From contig DATGLV010000025.1 in NCBI GenBank assembly GCA_035293945.1, positions 99,681 through 163,680 on the forward strand: DNA of 64,000 nucleotides. Reading direction: 5' to 3'. A program made the position numbers and the translations under genes. The notes under the pieces are model-generated. The model saw nothing but the letters and a program-made list of their open reading frames with translations, did not search any database and was not told where the DNA came from. The first letter of the stretch is position 1. Each line of letters starts with the position of its first letter. The DNA is from VAZQ01 sp035293945. GTDB lineage: Bacteria; Pseudomonadota; Alphaproteobacteria; Rhizobiales; Xanthobacteraceae. Shown piece after piece: positions 34,694 through 43,238 of this stretch.

Positions 34694-34938
34694 CGTCACC
34701 ATTTGCCGGCGCAGCTCACGCTTGGCGGTATTTAGCTGCGGTCACGCTCAAGGCTTATCAATCAATTCGGTATTCAATCACCGCCGGAGGCGAGCGCGGG
34801 CTCGACCCGCGGGATATCGCCTAAGGAATCGACCCGATCAGCGAAACCTCATTTGAAACACAAAAGATTGGCTCAAACTGTTCAAAGAGAAGATTTTGCA
34901 TAAGAACAAATATTGTTTGTGGATCGGGGAGGAGCGTC

Positions 34939-35352
34939 ATGGGGCTCGCGTTGGGGCTCATCGCAGGATGCAATGTGTTGGTCGGCGCATGGGCTGCTCG
35001 TTGGAACGTCTTGGTGCTCGCGCTGTTGATCGGAGCCGTGGCGGTGCTGACCGCAATGATTGGAGCAGCGCGCGGCGAAGGCTGGGGTGAAATCGCCGCC
35101 GGCATCGGAATTGCCATCGTATGCCTGCAGGCCGGCTATATGGCCAAGCACCTCGCACCTGTGCTTATCGAGCTGCTCGCAAGAGTAACGGGCGCCTGCA
35201 TCTCGGCCGCGCACGAAGGGTACGCGCGTTGGCGCGCAGCAGTGGCGGCACGGCGGCCGCGGCGCAAAGCAATTCTGGCGACGCAGGTCGCCTGCTTCCC
35301 CCCAGCCGATGGGGGAGCGGAGAACGCCGCCGGAGCCCGGCGGCGCATTTGA
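34939..35352 (+). CDS. small membrane protein, hypothetical
   Basis: 137 aa, not recognised. Seen: ggggaggagcgtc ribosome-binding site before ATG 34939; three hydrophobic segments (about 2-20, 22-43 and 50-72); then a basic, Ala/Arg-rich cytoplasmic tail. The tail may be partly spurious because low-complexity sequence follows. The upstream gap 34694-34938 is unusually AT-rich near 34830-34920 and likely carries the promoter. Confidence 0.6.
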   Translation: MGLALGLIAGCNVLVGAWAARWNVLVLALLIGAVAVLTAMIGAARGEGWGEIAAGIGIAIVCLQAGYMAKHLAPVLIELLARVTGACISAAHEGYARWRAAVAARRPRRKAILATQVACFPPADGGAENAAGARRRI

Positions 35353-35386
35353 CAGTCAGACGCCGAAAAGACGGCGGTGCGCGGGA

Positions 35387-36262
35387 TCAGATCCCCCGAT
35401 TCCAGTAGTCGTAGTAACGCTCGATATTCATCGGCAGGAACGCCGCATAACCGCCCCAGCTTTCGTACTTGGGCAGCTTGATCTCCTTTTCGGCGGCTTC
35501 ATAGCCCTTGCCTTCCGAGACCTCCTTCTTCACCGCAGCGGAAAGATCCTGCAAATAGGCGAGCTGGTTGGTCGCCTCCTCGCGACCGCCGATCTGCCGC
35601 CCGCCCGGTCCGGGATGGCCGGGAATGAGCGTGGTCCAATCCATCGCGATCACCTTCTTCAGGCTTTCCTCGATGTCGGGGACATAGGTATCCGCCATGC
35701 CACGGAACTGCACCGCCTGCAGCGGGATCCAATCGACCGTGAAGATGATCTTTTCCTTGGGCAGGCGCATCACCAACATGTTGTCGGAGTGATTCTTGCC
35801 CACATAGTCGAGGACCAGCGTGGTGCCGCCCAGCTCGATAATCTTCTGCGTATCGACGGTCTGGTCAGGGATCACGACATCCGGTGGCTTGATTGCAAGC
35901 AGTCTCGCCTTGGCATTGGTTTGCGCGATAAAGGTCGCACCCATATCCTTGAACGGCTGTCCGCCGGCGATGTGATCGAGGTGGCTGTGGCTGTAGATCA
36001 CATATTTGATCGGTGCCTTGCTCACCGACTGGATCGCATCGATATAAGGCTTCACCGGCCGCCGCTCGCTGATCGGGTCGGTGGCGATCACGCCGTCCGG
36101 CGTGGTGACGAACATCGACTGATGGCCCATATAGCGGAAGATGTAGACGTTGTCGGTGCCCTCGACCTTGGTGAGCGCGGTCGGCGGCTGCTGGGCCTGT
36201 GCGGTGGCGGCAAGCGCCGTCGTGATGCACACGGCGGCAATCGCAAGGTTGATCCGAGGCAT
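35387..36262 (-). CDS. exported MBL-fold metallo-hydrolase
   Basis: 291 aa. Seen: signal peptide (1-24, ending AQAQ), metal-binding YSHSHLDHIAGG, further His in VGKNHSDN and LIPGHPGPGG, as in quinoprotein-relay SoxH-like and B-type lactamase-like hydrolases. ATG 36262 was chosen over the longer frame because gggagag lies just upstream and the signal begins there. Members of this exported MBL group often sit near PQQ dehydrogenases, as here; their substrate is not established. Confidence 0.85.
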   Translation of the reverse strand: MPRINLAIAAVCITTALAATAQAQQPPTALTKVEGTDNVYIFRYMGHQSMFVTTPDGVIATDPISERRPVKPYIDAIQSVSKAPIKYVIYSHSHLDHIAGGQPFKDMGATFIAQTNAKARLLAIKPPDVVIPDQTVDTQKIIELGGTTLVLDYVGKNHSDNMLVMRLPKEKIIFTVDWIPLQAVQFRGMADTYVPDIEESLKKVIAMDWTTLIPGHPGPGGRQIGGREEATNQLAYLQDLSAAVKKEVSEGKGYEAAEKEIKLPKYESWGGYAAFLPMNIERYYDYWNRGI

Positions 36263-36362
36263 AAATCTCTCCCTGTCGCATGTTTGACGGCGTCGTAGAC
36301 GCCCGTGCCCGAGGCGCTCGATGTTAGCCCCAAGGCAATGGACTCGGAAGGTGGCTAACGGC

Positions 36363-36974
36363 TTACCGGTGCTCGCGTGCACCAGGCCCACAGACCGTCA
36401 CATCCAGATCGCGCACCAGGCCGTTGCCGATCGAATAGACCCAGCCGTGAATGCAGAGCTCCTGGCCGCGCCCCCAGGCCTCCTGCACAAATACATCGGT
36501 CGCGACATTGCGCACCTGGCGCATGACATTGAGCTCGCATAAGCGGTCGAGGCGGGCGCGCTCGTCCGCGATTGCTTCGAGCGCTTGCCGGTGCTCCGCA
36601 TAGACCTCGCGGATCGGATGCAGCCAATGGTCGATCAGCCCGCGTCGCCGGCCGTCGACGGCCGCGCTGATGCCGCCGCAACCGTAATGGCCCACCACCA
36701 TGATGTGCTTCACCTTGAGCACATCGACCGCGAACTGCAGCACCGAGAGGTAGTTGGCGTCCTGCGGCGGCGCCAGATTGGCGACGTTGCGGTGCACGAA
36801 CAGCTCGCCCGGATCGAGTCCGACGATCTCGTTCGCGGGCACGCGACTGTCCGCGCAACCGATCCAGAGGTATTCCGGCGCTTGCTGAGCTTCGAGTCGC
36901 TTGAAGAAGCCGGCGTCGCTGGCCACCTTCCGCTGCGCCCAAGCGCGGTTCTTTTCTTTCAGATGATCCAGCAT
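36363..36974 (-). CDS. beta-class carbonic anhydrase
   Basis: Interconverts CO2 and bicarbonate in the cytoplasm. Seen in 203 aa: zinc ligands Cys40 and Asp42 in CADSRV, His96 and Cys99 in GHYGCGG, and HRNVAN. Length matches E. coli Can. ATG 36974. The ABC operon upstream on the same strand starts a separate unit, about 90 bases away. Confidence 0.95.
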   Translation of the reverse strand: MLDHLKEKNRAWAQRKVASDAGFFKRLEAQQAPEYLWIGCADSRVPANEIVGLDPGELFVHRNVANLAPPQDANYLSVLQFAVDVLKVKHIMVVGHYGCGGISAAVDGRRRGLIDHWLHPIREVYAEHRQALEAIADERARLDRLCELNVMRQVRNVATDVFVQEAWGRGQELCIHGWVYSIGNGLVRDLDVTVCGPGAREHR

Positions 36975-37064
36975 GAGATGCTCGCAGCTAACTCAATCAA
37001 GGCAACTTGGCAAGCTGCGTGCCATATCTCGCTGGCGCAGCGCGTCCGATTGCCGGCCCATGAC

Positions 37065-37838
37065 CTAACCATGATAGGTGCCGATGAGGCGGACGATGCG
37101 CGCCACGTGGCTTTGAAACTCCGCCGTTTGCTTCACGCCCGCGGGACGCGGCCGCGGCAGCTCGATCGGAATGATCTCCTGCAGCCGTCCCGGATTGGTC
37201 GCGAACACGGCCACGCGGTCGCCGAGGAACACCGATTCGTCGATCTGGTGGGTGATGAAGACGACGGTGGTGCCGGCGGCGGCCGCGATGCGCAGGAGCT
37301 CGTGCTGCATGGTCTCCCGCGTCAGCGCATCGAGCGCGGCGAACGGCTCGTCCATAAGCAGGATCGCGGGCTCGATTGCCAAAGCGCGCGCCAGATTGAC
37401 GCGCTGGCGCATGCCGCCGGACAATTCGTGCGGATAGTGCTGCTCGAAGCCGGCCAGGCCCACGAGCTCGATCATCGCTTGCGCCCGCGCACGCGCGGTT
37501 GCCCTGGGAGCGCCCTGCAGCTCGAGGCCAAGCAGAACGTTCCGCAAGACGGTGCGCCATGGATAGAGCGCGTCCTGCTGGAACACGAAGCCACGGTCGG
37601 GCCCCGGGCCGGTGACGGGCTGTCCGCCGACGAGAATGCGGCCACGAGTCGGGCTGGCAAGCCCCTGCAGCAAGCGCAGCAGCGTTGTCTTGCCACAGCC
37701 GGAGGGTCCGACGATGACGAAGAACTCGCCCGGCGCGATATCGAGAGCGATGTCCTGCAGCGCCACCAGGCGACGGCCGCGGCTGACGAACTCCATGCCG
37801 AGATCTTCAACCGCGACCGCGGCGGCGTGGGTGGTCAT
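37065..37838 (-). CDS. NitT/TauT-type ABC transporter ATP-binding protein
   Basis: 257 aa. Seen: Walker A GPSGCGKTT at about 44-52, signature LSGGMRQRVNLARAL, Walker B ILLMDEPFAALD, and ITHQIDESVFLGDRV, typical of SsuB/TauB. ATG 37838 was chosen because the ABC fold starts shortly after; the longer frame overlaps the permease gene. It pairs with the permease 37855-38691; no binding protein is adjacent. Confidence 0.92.
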   Translation of the reverse strand: MTTHAAAVAVEDLGMEFVSRGRRLVALQDIALDIAPGEFFVIVGPSGCGKTTLLRLLQGLASPTRGRILVGGQPVTGPGPDRGFVFQQDALYPWRTVLRNVLLGLELQGAPRATARARAQAMIELVGLAGFEQHYPHELSGGMRQRVNLARALAIEPAILLMDEPFAALDALTRETMQHELLRIAAAAGTTVVFITHQIDESVFLGDRVAVFATNPGRLQEIIPIELPRPRPAGVKQTAEFQSHVARIVRLIGTYHG

Positions 37839-37854
37839 TTCTGCATGCTCACGC

Positions 37855-38691
37855 TCAGTCCACCCGCACGGTGCGCCGCCAGCGTAGTGCGTGCCGCTCG
37901 ACCAGCTCGGCCGCGAAGGTGAGGCCGACGCCGGCGACCGCAAGCGTAACAATGCCGACGAACAGCGAGGGAACATCGAAGGTCTGCCCCGACGTATAGA
38001 TCAGGAAGCCAAGGCCCGCCTGGGAGCCGAACAGCTCGCCCACCACCACACCGACAATGCCGCGCCCGATGCCGAGGCGGATGCCGGTCAGGATAAAGGG
38101 CAGCGCGGACGGCAGCATGACCTTGGCGATGATCTGTCTGCGGCTCGCGCAGAAGCTCTGCGCGACCTCGATGAGCAGCGCCTCGGTCGCGCGCACGCCG
38201 GAGACGGTGTTGATGAGGATCGGAAAGACCGCTGTCAGGAATACGACCGCAACCTTGGAGGCGATGCCGATGCCGAGCCAGAGGATGAGGAGCGGGGTCA
38301 CGGCGACCAGCGGCGTCGCGTAAAGGGCGGTGATGTAGATCTGCGTATAGTCGCGGACACGCTGGCTGATGCCGACCACGATGCCGATAACGGTGCCGAT
38401 GATGATCGCGATCATCACCCCGTAGACGAGCTCGCTGAAGCTCACCCAAATGTGGCGCTGCAACTCGCCCGATTCCCACAGCCGCATCGCCGCGAGTGCC
38501 ACCTCGGACGGTGGCGCGAAGAACAGGCGGTTGGTCAGCACGGTGCGGGCGAGGATTTCCCAGGCGCCGAGGACCACCACCAACGTCGTGAGCGGACGAC
38601 GAATGGCGCGCACGCGTTCGCGCGTGAGCCATCCTTCGCGCACCGCGTCTCGACCGGATTGAGCGTGCGCTGGCGACGCCGCGACCGTCAT
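37855..38691 (-). CDS. NitT/TauT-type ABC transporter permease
   Basis: 278 aa inner-membrane permease. Seen: six hydrophobic segments and the BPD loop EVAQSFCASRRQIIAKVMLPSALPFILTGIRLGIG, the ATPase contact (EAA motif) of the SsuC/TauC group. Stop at 37855 is 16 bases before the ATPase start. The start is uncertain (ATG 38691 or 38733); a palindromic repeat region lies upstream. Its ligand-binding partner must be encoded elsewhere. Confidence 0.9.
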   Translation of the reverse strand: MTVAASPAHAQSGRDAVREGWLTRERVRAIRRPLTTLVVVLGAWEILARTVLTNRLFFAPPSEVALAAMRLWESGELQRHIWVSFSELVYGVMIAIIIGTVIGIVVGISQRVRDYTQIYITALYATPLVAVTPLLILWLGIGIASKVAVVFLTAVFPILINTVSGVRATEALLIEVAQSFCASRRQIIAKVMLPSALPFILTGIRLGIGRGIVGVVVGELFGSQAGLGFLIYTSGQTFDVPSLFVGIVTLAVAGVGLTFAAELVERHALRWRRTVRVD

Positions 38692-38765
38692 GGCTGGTGC
38701 AATCCTCCTGTCCTGCGCGAGGCGAGGCCGCATTCCGATGATGTTTGGGCGCTCCTTTGCCACGA

Positions 38766-38990
38766 GCGGGGCTGAGCTCCCTCTCCCCGCGCGAAGTCGG
38801 GCTTGCCCGACTTCGCCACCAAGCATGGCCGAAATCGGATATATCCGATTTCGACTGGAGAGGGTTGGGTCAGGGGTTCCGGACTCTCGCATGTCCGAAC
38901 CCCCTCACCCGGATTGCCATAGCGCGTCGAAGACGCGCGTAAACGCGCTGTTGGCAAATCCGACCTCTCCCCTCTGGGGAGAGGTGACCT
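38766..38990. repeat. composite palindromic repeat region with several hairpin modules
   Basis: Within the 349-base gap 38692-39040 lie four inverted repeats in a row: gcgaagtcggg/cccgacttcgc (38791-38816), a perfect 24-bp palindrome with half cgaaatcggata (38830-38853), a nested module atagcgcgtcgaagacgcgcg... (38919-38949), and cctctcccc/ggggagagg (38964-38984). No gene was found in the gap. It looks like an intergenic element built from interchangeable hairpin modules. Confidence 0.8.
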
Positions 38991-39040
38991 TGTGGCACGG
39001 CTCTGCCCAAACTTCAGCGAAATGTGCACAAGCGTGGGGG

Positions 39041-41353
39041 TCAATCAAGGGCGGCCACAATAGGGCGCGCCGTGCGCGCGCCATCCCGGATCAATTGCCA
39101 CACGCGGGCGGGCGTCAGCGGCAATTCCCTGGGCTCGGCCCCAAATTGGTGCAGCGCCGCTGCGACCGCATTCGCAAGCGCCCCACCGACCGGAATAATG
39201 CCGCCCTCGCCTGCCCCCTTGGCGCCGAGCGGATTGTTGGGCGATGGATGCAGCGCCTGCGAGATCGCCCGAACCACCGGATAATCGGTCGCAACCGGAA
39301 TCATGTAGTCGGCGAGCGACCCGACGAGAAGCTGCCCGCTCGCGTCATACGCGATCTCTTCGGTGAACGCGCTGCCCAAGCCCTGCACCGCCGCGCCGAC
39401 CACCTGGCCGTGCAGCGTGAGCGGATTGATGGCACGTCCGACATCGTCGACCACCACGTAATCGATGACCTCGACGTGTCCGGTCTTGGCATCGACCGCG
39501 ACATGCGCGATGGCGGTGCCGTAGGTGTAGGTTGCCTTGTTGTTGGAGAAGGTCCCGTCCGCCGCAAGGCCTGCCGCGACGGCGTCGCTCAAGAGCACGG
39601 CCCGCCCGTCGGCGGCCCGCGCGACTCCTTCGGCAATGCTGATATCCTCCACCGCGACCCCGAGCCGAGCCGCAGCCGCAGCACGAAACTTTGCGATGAA
39701 GGCATTGGCGGCTACCACAATGGCGCAACCGCCCATCACGGTCGCACGCGAGCCATAGGAGCCGAATCCTTCCGTGAGATAATTGGTCGAGCCGTGATAG
39801 ACGGAAATCCGCTCGAGCGGCAGCTCCAGCGCGTCGGCGGCGATCTGCGCCATGACGGTTTCGATCCCCTGCCCGACCGCGGAAGACCCCACATAGACCG
39901 ACACGCGGCCGTCGCGCTCGGCCACGATGCGGGCGCTCTCGCGCGGGCCCGAAGCGCCGCCCTCGATGAAGCAGGCAATGCCCAGGCCGTGATAGCGGCC
40001 GTCGATCAGCTGGCCCTGCAAATGGGCCTTTTCAGCCCAGCGCGCTTCGGTGACGCAGCGGTCGAAGGCGCCGGCATAGTCGCCGCTGTCGCAGGCGGTC
40101 TTGCCGAAGCCGTCGTCGGGCGTGATGCCGGCTAAAGCGTAAGGCATCTCGGCGGCGCCGATGAGATTGCGACGGCGGATGGCGAGCCGGTCGAGGCCCA
40201 GGTCCTGCGCCGCAAGGTCGAGCATCCGCTCGCAGAAGAAACAACCCTCGAAGCGGCCCGGGCCGCGGTAGGTCCCGGCCGGCGTCTTGTTGCTCACCAG
40301 CGCATGCGCGGCGAGATGAATGTTGGGAATGCGATACGGGCCGGAGGTGAACTGCGCCGCGTTGCGCACCGGCGTCATCCCGTTCGGCCGCACATAGGCG
40401 CCGATGTCGACGTAGATGTCGCCGCGCAGCGCGAGGATCAGACCGTCGCGATCGAACGCCATCTCGATCTCGCATTCGCTCTCGCGCGAATGGGCAATCG
40501 CCATGAAGTGCTCACGTCGATCCTCGACCCACTTGACCGGATGACCGAATTTCCGGGCCGCAAACGCGACCAGAAAATCCTCCGGATAGAATTCACCGCG
40601 CGCCCCGAAGCCCCCGCCGACGTCGAACTCGAGGTAATCGACCGCTTCCTCGGCAAGCCCCATCATCTGCGCCATGGCGCGGCGATTGAAGAACGGAAGC
40701 TTGGCGGCGCCCGAGACGCTGAGCTTGCCGCGCACGGCATCCCATTCGGCGAGAAGCCCCCGCGTCTCCATGGTCATGGCGGTGAGCCTCTGGGTGCGGA
40801 ATTTCTCGCGGCGCCTGTAGGCGGCGGCACGGAATGCGGCATCTGCGTCGCCCTTGGCGGCCGTCAAAAGGGCAGCGCGGTTGCTGCCGGTTGCGGGAAA
40901 AAGAAGCAGATCACCCTTCATTCCGGCGTGCCGGTCGACGACCGCGGGCAGTTCCTCAATCTCAAGTGCTACGGCGGCCGCAGCATCCTCGGCGCGCTCG
41001 GGCGCATCAGCGAGCACCACCGCCACCGGCTCGCCCACATAGCGCACGATGTCAGCCGCAATGACGGGCTGCGCATAGGGCGCAATGGTCGGGTTGGGCC
41101 GGCGGAACGGGATGGTTGGAATCGGCGACCCGATGTCGCGTGCGGTAAGCGTCGCTGTGACCCCCGGCATGGCGAGCGCCGGCGCAAGGTCGATCGAACG
41201 GATGCGGCCATGCGCGATGCTGCTGCGGACGATGGCGGCGTGCCACTCTCCGGTGCGGGAGAGATCATCGAGATATTGCCCGCGGCCGCGCAGGAAGCGC
41301 AGGTCCTCCACGCGCTCGACCGGGCTGCCGATGAATGTATTGACCCTGCGCAT
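39041..41353 (-). CDS. xanthine dehydrogenase/CO dehydrogenase-like molybdenum hydroxylase, large subunit
   Basis: 770 aa molybdopterin-binding subunit. Seen: EDLRFLRGRGQYLDD at the start, Mo-cofactor segments GGGFGARGEFYPEDF and NKTPAGTYRGPGRFEG, SSAVGQGIETVM, and the catalytic-Glu segment LGAKGAGEGG. The CODH loop AYxCSFR is absent, so it is not a CO dehydrogenase. Medium (FAD) and small (2Fe-2S) subunits expected beside it are missing; the neighbours are ABC and GST genes. It may use unlinked partners or be a lone survivor. Substrate unknown (purine-, aldehyde- or N-heterocycle-like). Confidence 0.9.
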   Translation of the reverse strand: MRRVNTFIGSPVERVEDLRFLRGRGQYLDDLSRTGEWHAAIVRSSIAHGRIRSIDLAPALAMPGVTATLTARDIGSPIPTIPFRRPNPTIAPYAQPVIAADIVRYVGEPVAVVLADAPERAEDAAAAVALEIEELPAVVDRHAGMKGDLLLFPATGSNRAALLTAAKGDADAAFRAAAYRRREKFRTQRLTAMTMETRGLLAEWDAVRGKLSVSGAAKLPFFNRRAMAQMMGLAEEAVDYLEFDVGGGFGARGEFYPEDFLVAFAARKFGHPVKWVEDRREHFMAIAHSRESECEIEMAFDRDGLILALRGDIYVDIGAYVRPNGMTPVRNAAQFTSGPYRIPNIHLAAHALVSNKTPAGTYRGPGRFEGCFFCERMLDLAAQDLGLDRLAIRRRNLIGAAEMPYALAGITPDDGFGKTACDSGDYAGAFDRCVTEARWAEKAHLQGQLIDGRYHGLGIACFIEGGASGPRESARIVAERDGRVSVYVGSSAVGQGIETVMAQIAADALELPLERISVYHGSTNYLTEGFGSYGSRATVMGGCAIVVAANAFIAKFRAAAAARLGVAVEDISIAEGVARAADGRAVLLSDAVAAGLAADGTFSNNKATYTYGTAIAHVAVDAKTGHVEVIDYVVVDDVGRAINPLTLHGQVVGAAVQGLGSAFTEEIAYDASGQLLVGSLADYMIPVATDYPVVRAISQALHPSPNNPLGAKGAGEGGIIPVGGALANAVAAALHQFGAEPRELPLTPARVWQLIRDGARTARPIVAALD

Positions 41354-41389
41354 CAGAGCTCTCGCGGCTTGCTTTCAGTCGGATCAGGG

Positions 41390-41433
41390 TTGACATATTA
41401 GTAAGCGTTAGCTTACGGTAAGCATAATCTTAC
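41390..41433 (+). promoter_or_regulatory. promoter with tandem palindromic operators upstream of GST gene
   Basis: A -35-like ttgaca at 41390-41395 overlaps an operator region: gtaagcgttagcttac (41401-41416, arms perfect, 6+4+6) and gtaagcataatcttac (41418-41433, one arm mismatch). The two 16-bp dyads stand 17 bases apart, on about the same helix face, in the 127-base gap between the divergent Mo-hydroxylase and GST genes. The ArsR regulator at 42294 is the nearest candidate binder. Confidence 0.6.
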
Positions 41434-41480
41434 GTATCTCGCTTCCTTTGCGTAGCCCTGAACCCGAGGAGGAGTCCACG

Positions 41481-42137
41481 ATGGCCGAGCTCGAGCTGAT
41501 CGGCGCAGCACCCAGCAACTATGTCTGGACCTGCCGCATTGCGCTTCACGAGAAGGGCGTTTCCTACCGGCATTCGGAAGCCCGCCCGCATACACCGGAG
41601 GTCGACGCCATCCATCCATTCGGCAAAATTCCGGTGATGCGCCATGGCACAGTCGAGCTCGCCGAGTCGCGCGCAATTTGCGGCTACATCGATGCGGTGT
41701 TTCCGGGACCGAAGCTCATGCCGGCGGATCCGGTCAAGGCCGCGCAGGTCGAGCAGTGGGTGTCGCTCATCAACACCCATATCGATCCCCTGTGGGTGCG
41801 GCAGTATTTGCGTGCGCATTTCTTTCCCAACACCGCCGACGGCAGCCCCGAGCGGGCGACGATTGACGCGGCACTCCCGAAGATGGAGCAGCAATTTGCT
41901 ACCATGGATCGGGCGGTCGCCAAGACCGGCTTTCTCGCCGGCGACGCATTCACGCTCGCGGACATGGATTTCATCCCGATCCTCTTCTACATGGGCACCA
42001 AGCCGGAAAGCAGCGCGTTGCTCGCGCGGATGCCGGCGCTCAAAGCCTATGTGGACCAGCACATGCTGCGCAAAAGCGTGCAGGAGACCACGCCCACCTG
42101 GATGCCGGGTCCCGCGCGCACGGAACGTGCCGCTTAA
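41481..42137 (+). CDS. glutathione S-transferase family protein
   Basis: 218 aa cytosolic GST. Seen: N-terminal thioredoxin-fold domain (MAELELIGAAPSNYVWTCRIALHEKG, then IPVMRHGTVELAESRAICGYID with the Glu-Ser that binds the gamma-glutamyl group), helical C-terminal domain with FTLADMDFIPILFY. The start ATG 41481 follows gaggaggagtccac. Divergent from the Mo-hydroxylase, with palindromic operators between. Substrate unknown; catalytic Ser/Tyr not obvious. Confidence 0.9.
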   Translation: MAELELIGAAPSNYVWTCRIALHEKGVSYRHSEARPHTPEVDAIHPFGKIPVMRHGTVELAESRAICGYIDAVFPGPKLMPADPVKAAQVEQWVSLINTHIDPLWVRQYLRAHFFPNTADGSPERATIDAALPKMEQQFATMDRAVAKTGFLAGDAFTLADMDFIPILFYMGTKPESSALLARMPALKAYVDQHMLRKSVQETTPTWMPGPARTERAA

Positions 42138-42160
42138 TGCTACCGCGCCGAAAATACGAC

Positions 42161-42265
42161 GTAGCGTGTGCAACCGCGCGCTTCTCGGGCCTAGCGCGTG
42201 CACAAAATCGCGCCGCGCGGTTGCGCACGCTGGCAGGCCTGACACCGCGATTTTGCACACCCTAC
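42161..42265. repeat. palindromic repeat (gtagcgtgtgcaa...tttgcacaccctac)
   Basis: Inverted ends match except for one base. The inside holds gcgcaacc/ggttgcgc and gcacaaaatcgcg/cgcgattttgc pairs. It is related in plan to 16073-16217. It separates the GST gene from the ArsR-SRPBCC pair. Confidence 0.75.
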
Positions 42266-42293
42266 GATCCGCGACGAAAAGGACTAAAGCAGC

Positions 42294-42602
42294 ATGCGTG
42301 ACGCCGCACCCGCCCTTGCTGCGCTCGCCGATCCGACACGGCGGCAGATTTTCGAGCGTCTCGCCGGCGGACCCCGCCCGGTCGGCGAGCTGGCGCGGGG
42401 CCTACCGGTGACGCGGCCGGCGGTGTCGCAGCATCTCGCGGTGCTCAAGGCGGCGGGGCTCGTCCGCGACGAGGCGGCCGGAACACGGCGCATCTATGCC
42501 ATCGATCCGCAGGGGCTCGGCGCGCTGCGCGCCTGGCTCGATCAGTTCTGGGATAGCGCGCTCGCTTCATTCAAGGACGAGGTGGAGAAAGGCAAACAAT
42601 GA
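42294..42602 (+). CDS. ArsR-family transcriptional regulator
   Basis: 102 aa winged-helix protein. Seen: LAALADPTRRQIFERLAGGPRPVGELARGLPVTRPAVSQHLAVLKAAGLVRDEAAGTRRIYAIDPQG, the standard SmtB/ArsR layout, without metal-ligand Cys (ELCVGEL or similar). It belongs to the metal-independent group usually paired with SRPBCC proteins. Overlaps the next gene by 4 bases (ATGA at 42599-42602), so the pair is co-expressed. Confidence 0.93.
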   Translation: MRDAAPALAALADPTRRQIFERLAGGPRPVGELARGLPVTRPAVSQHLAVLKAAGLVRDEAAGTRRIYAIDPQGLGALRAWLDQFWDSALASFKDEVEKGKQ

Positions 42603-43078
42603 CCATGCAGTTGATCCGTCCGGCGCCGGTGCGCAAGAGCATCACGGTCAAGGCCGATGTTGCCCATGCGTTCGAGGTGTTCACGCGCGGGATCGGGCGC
42701 TGGTGGCCGCGCACGCATTGCATCGCTTCGTCGCCGCAAAAGGACGTGGTGATAGAGCCTGCAGCCGGCGGACGCTGGTTCGAGATCGGCGAGGACGGCT
42801 CGCAGTGCAATTGGGGCCGCGTGCTGGCCTGGGAGCCGCCGACGCGGCTGCTGCTCGCCTGGCAGATCGACGGCAACTGGAAATACGATCCGAATTTCCT
42901 GACCGAGGTCGAGGTCACCTTTACGCCGCTCGCCAGCGGGGAGACCCGCGTCGATCTCGAGCACCGCAATCTCGAACGCTTCGGCGAGAAGAGCAACGAG
43001 GTGCGCGGCATGATCGATTCAGAGGACGGCTGGAGCGGCATCATGAAGCGCTATGCCGAGGTGGCGGAGAAGGGATAG
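42599..43078 (+). CDS. SRPBCC/AHSA1-like protein partnered with ArsR
   Basis: 159 aa START-like fold. Seen: a beta-rich hydrophobic-pocket protein with the Aha1/CalC-type motifs GRWFEIGEDGSQCNWGRVLAWEPPTRLLLAWQI and a C-terminal helix DGWSGIMKRYAEVAE. ArsR-SRPBCC pairs are widespread; the SRPBCC partner binds a hydrophobic ligand and may modify regulation. Ligand unknown. Confidence 0.88.
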   Translation: MTMQLIRPAPVRKSITVKADVAHAFEVFTRGIGRWWPRTHCIASSPQKDVVIEPAAGGRWFEIGEDGSQCNWGRVLAWEPPTRLLLAWQIDGNWKYDPNFLTEVEVTFTPLASGETRVDLEHRNLERFGEKSNEVRGMIDSEDGWSGIMKRYAEVAEKG

Positions 43079-43238
43079 GTCCAATGCGCTCAGCGGCTGG
43101 TTGGCCAGCAGCTGCGACCTTTCACTCCGTTTGCTGGTTGGCCGATCGAAGCTGTCTCGATCGAAGCTGTCCCTGGACACCCACTCGCCCTCTCGGTAGC
43201 CTGACTGCAAGCGTCAGAGCAACAAAAGGGGAAGAACG

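Noticed and set aside
36585..37922. Frame of 445 codons antisense to carbonic anhydrase and ABC ATPase
   Set aside because: Both minus-strand genes have full catalytic motifs; this frame is a GC-driven shadow.
38690..40135. Frame of 481 codons over the repeats and the Mo-hydroxylase gene on the + strand
   Set aside because: It runs through palindromic repeats and a known gene on the other strand, so it is an artefact.
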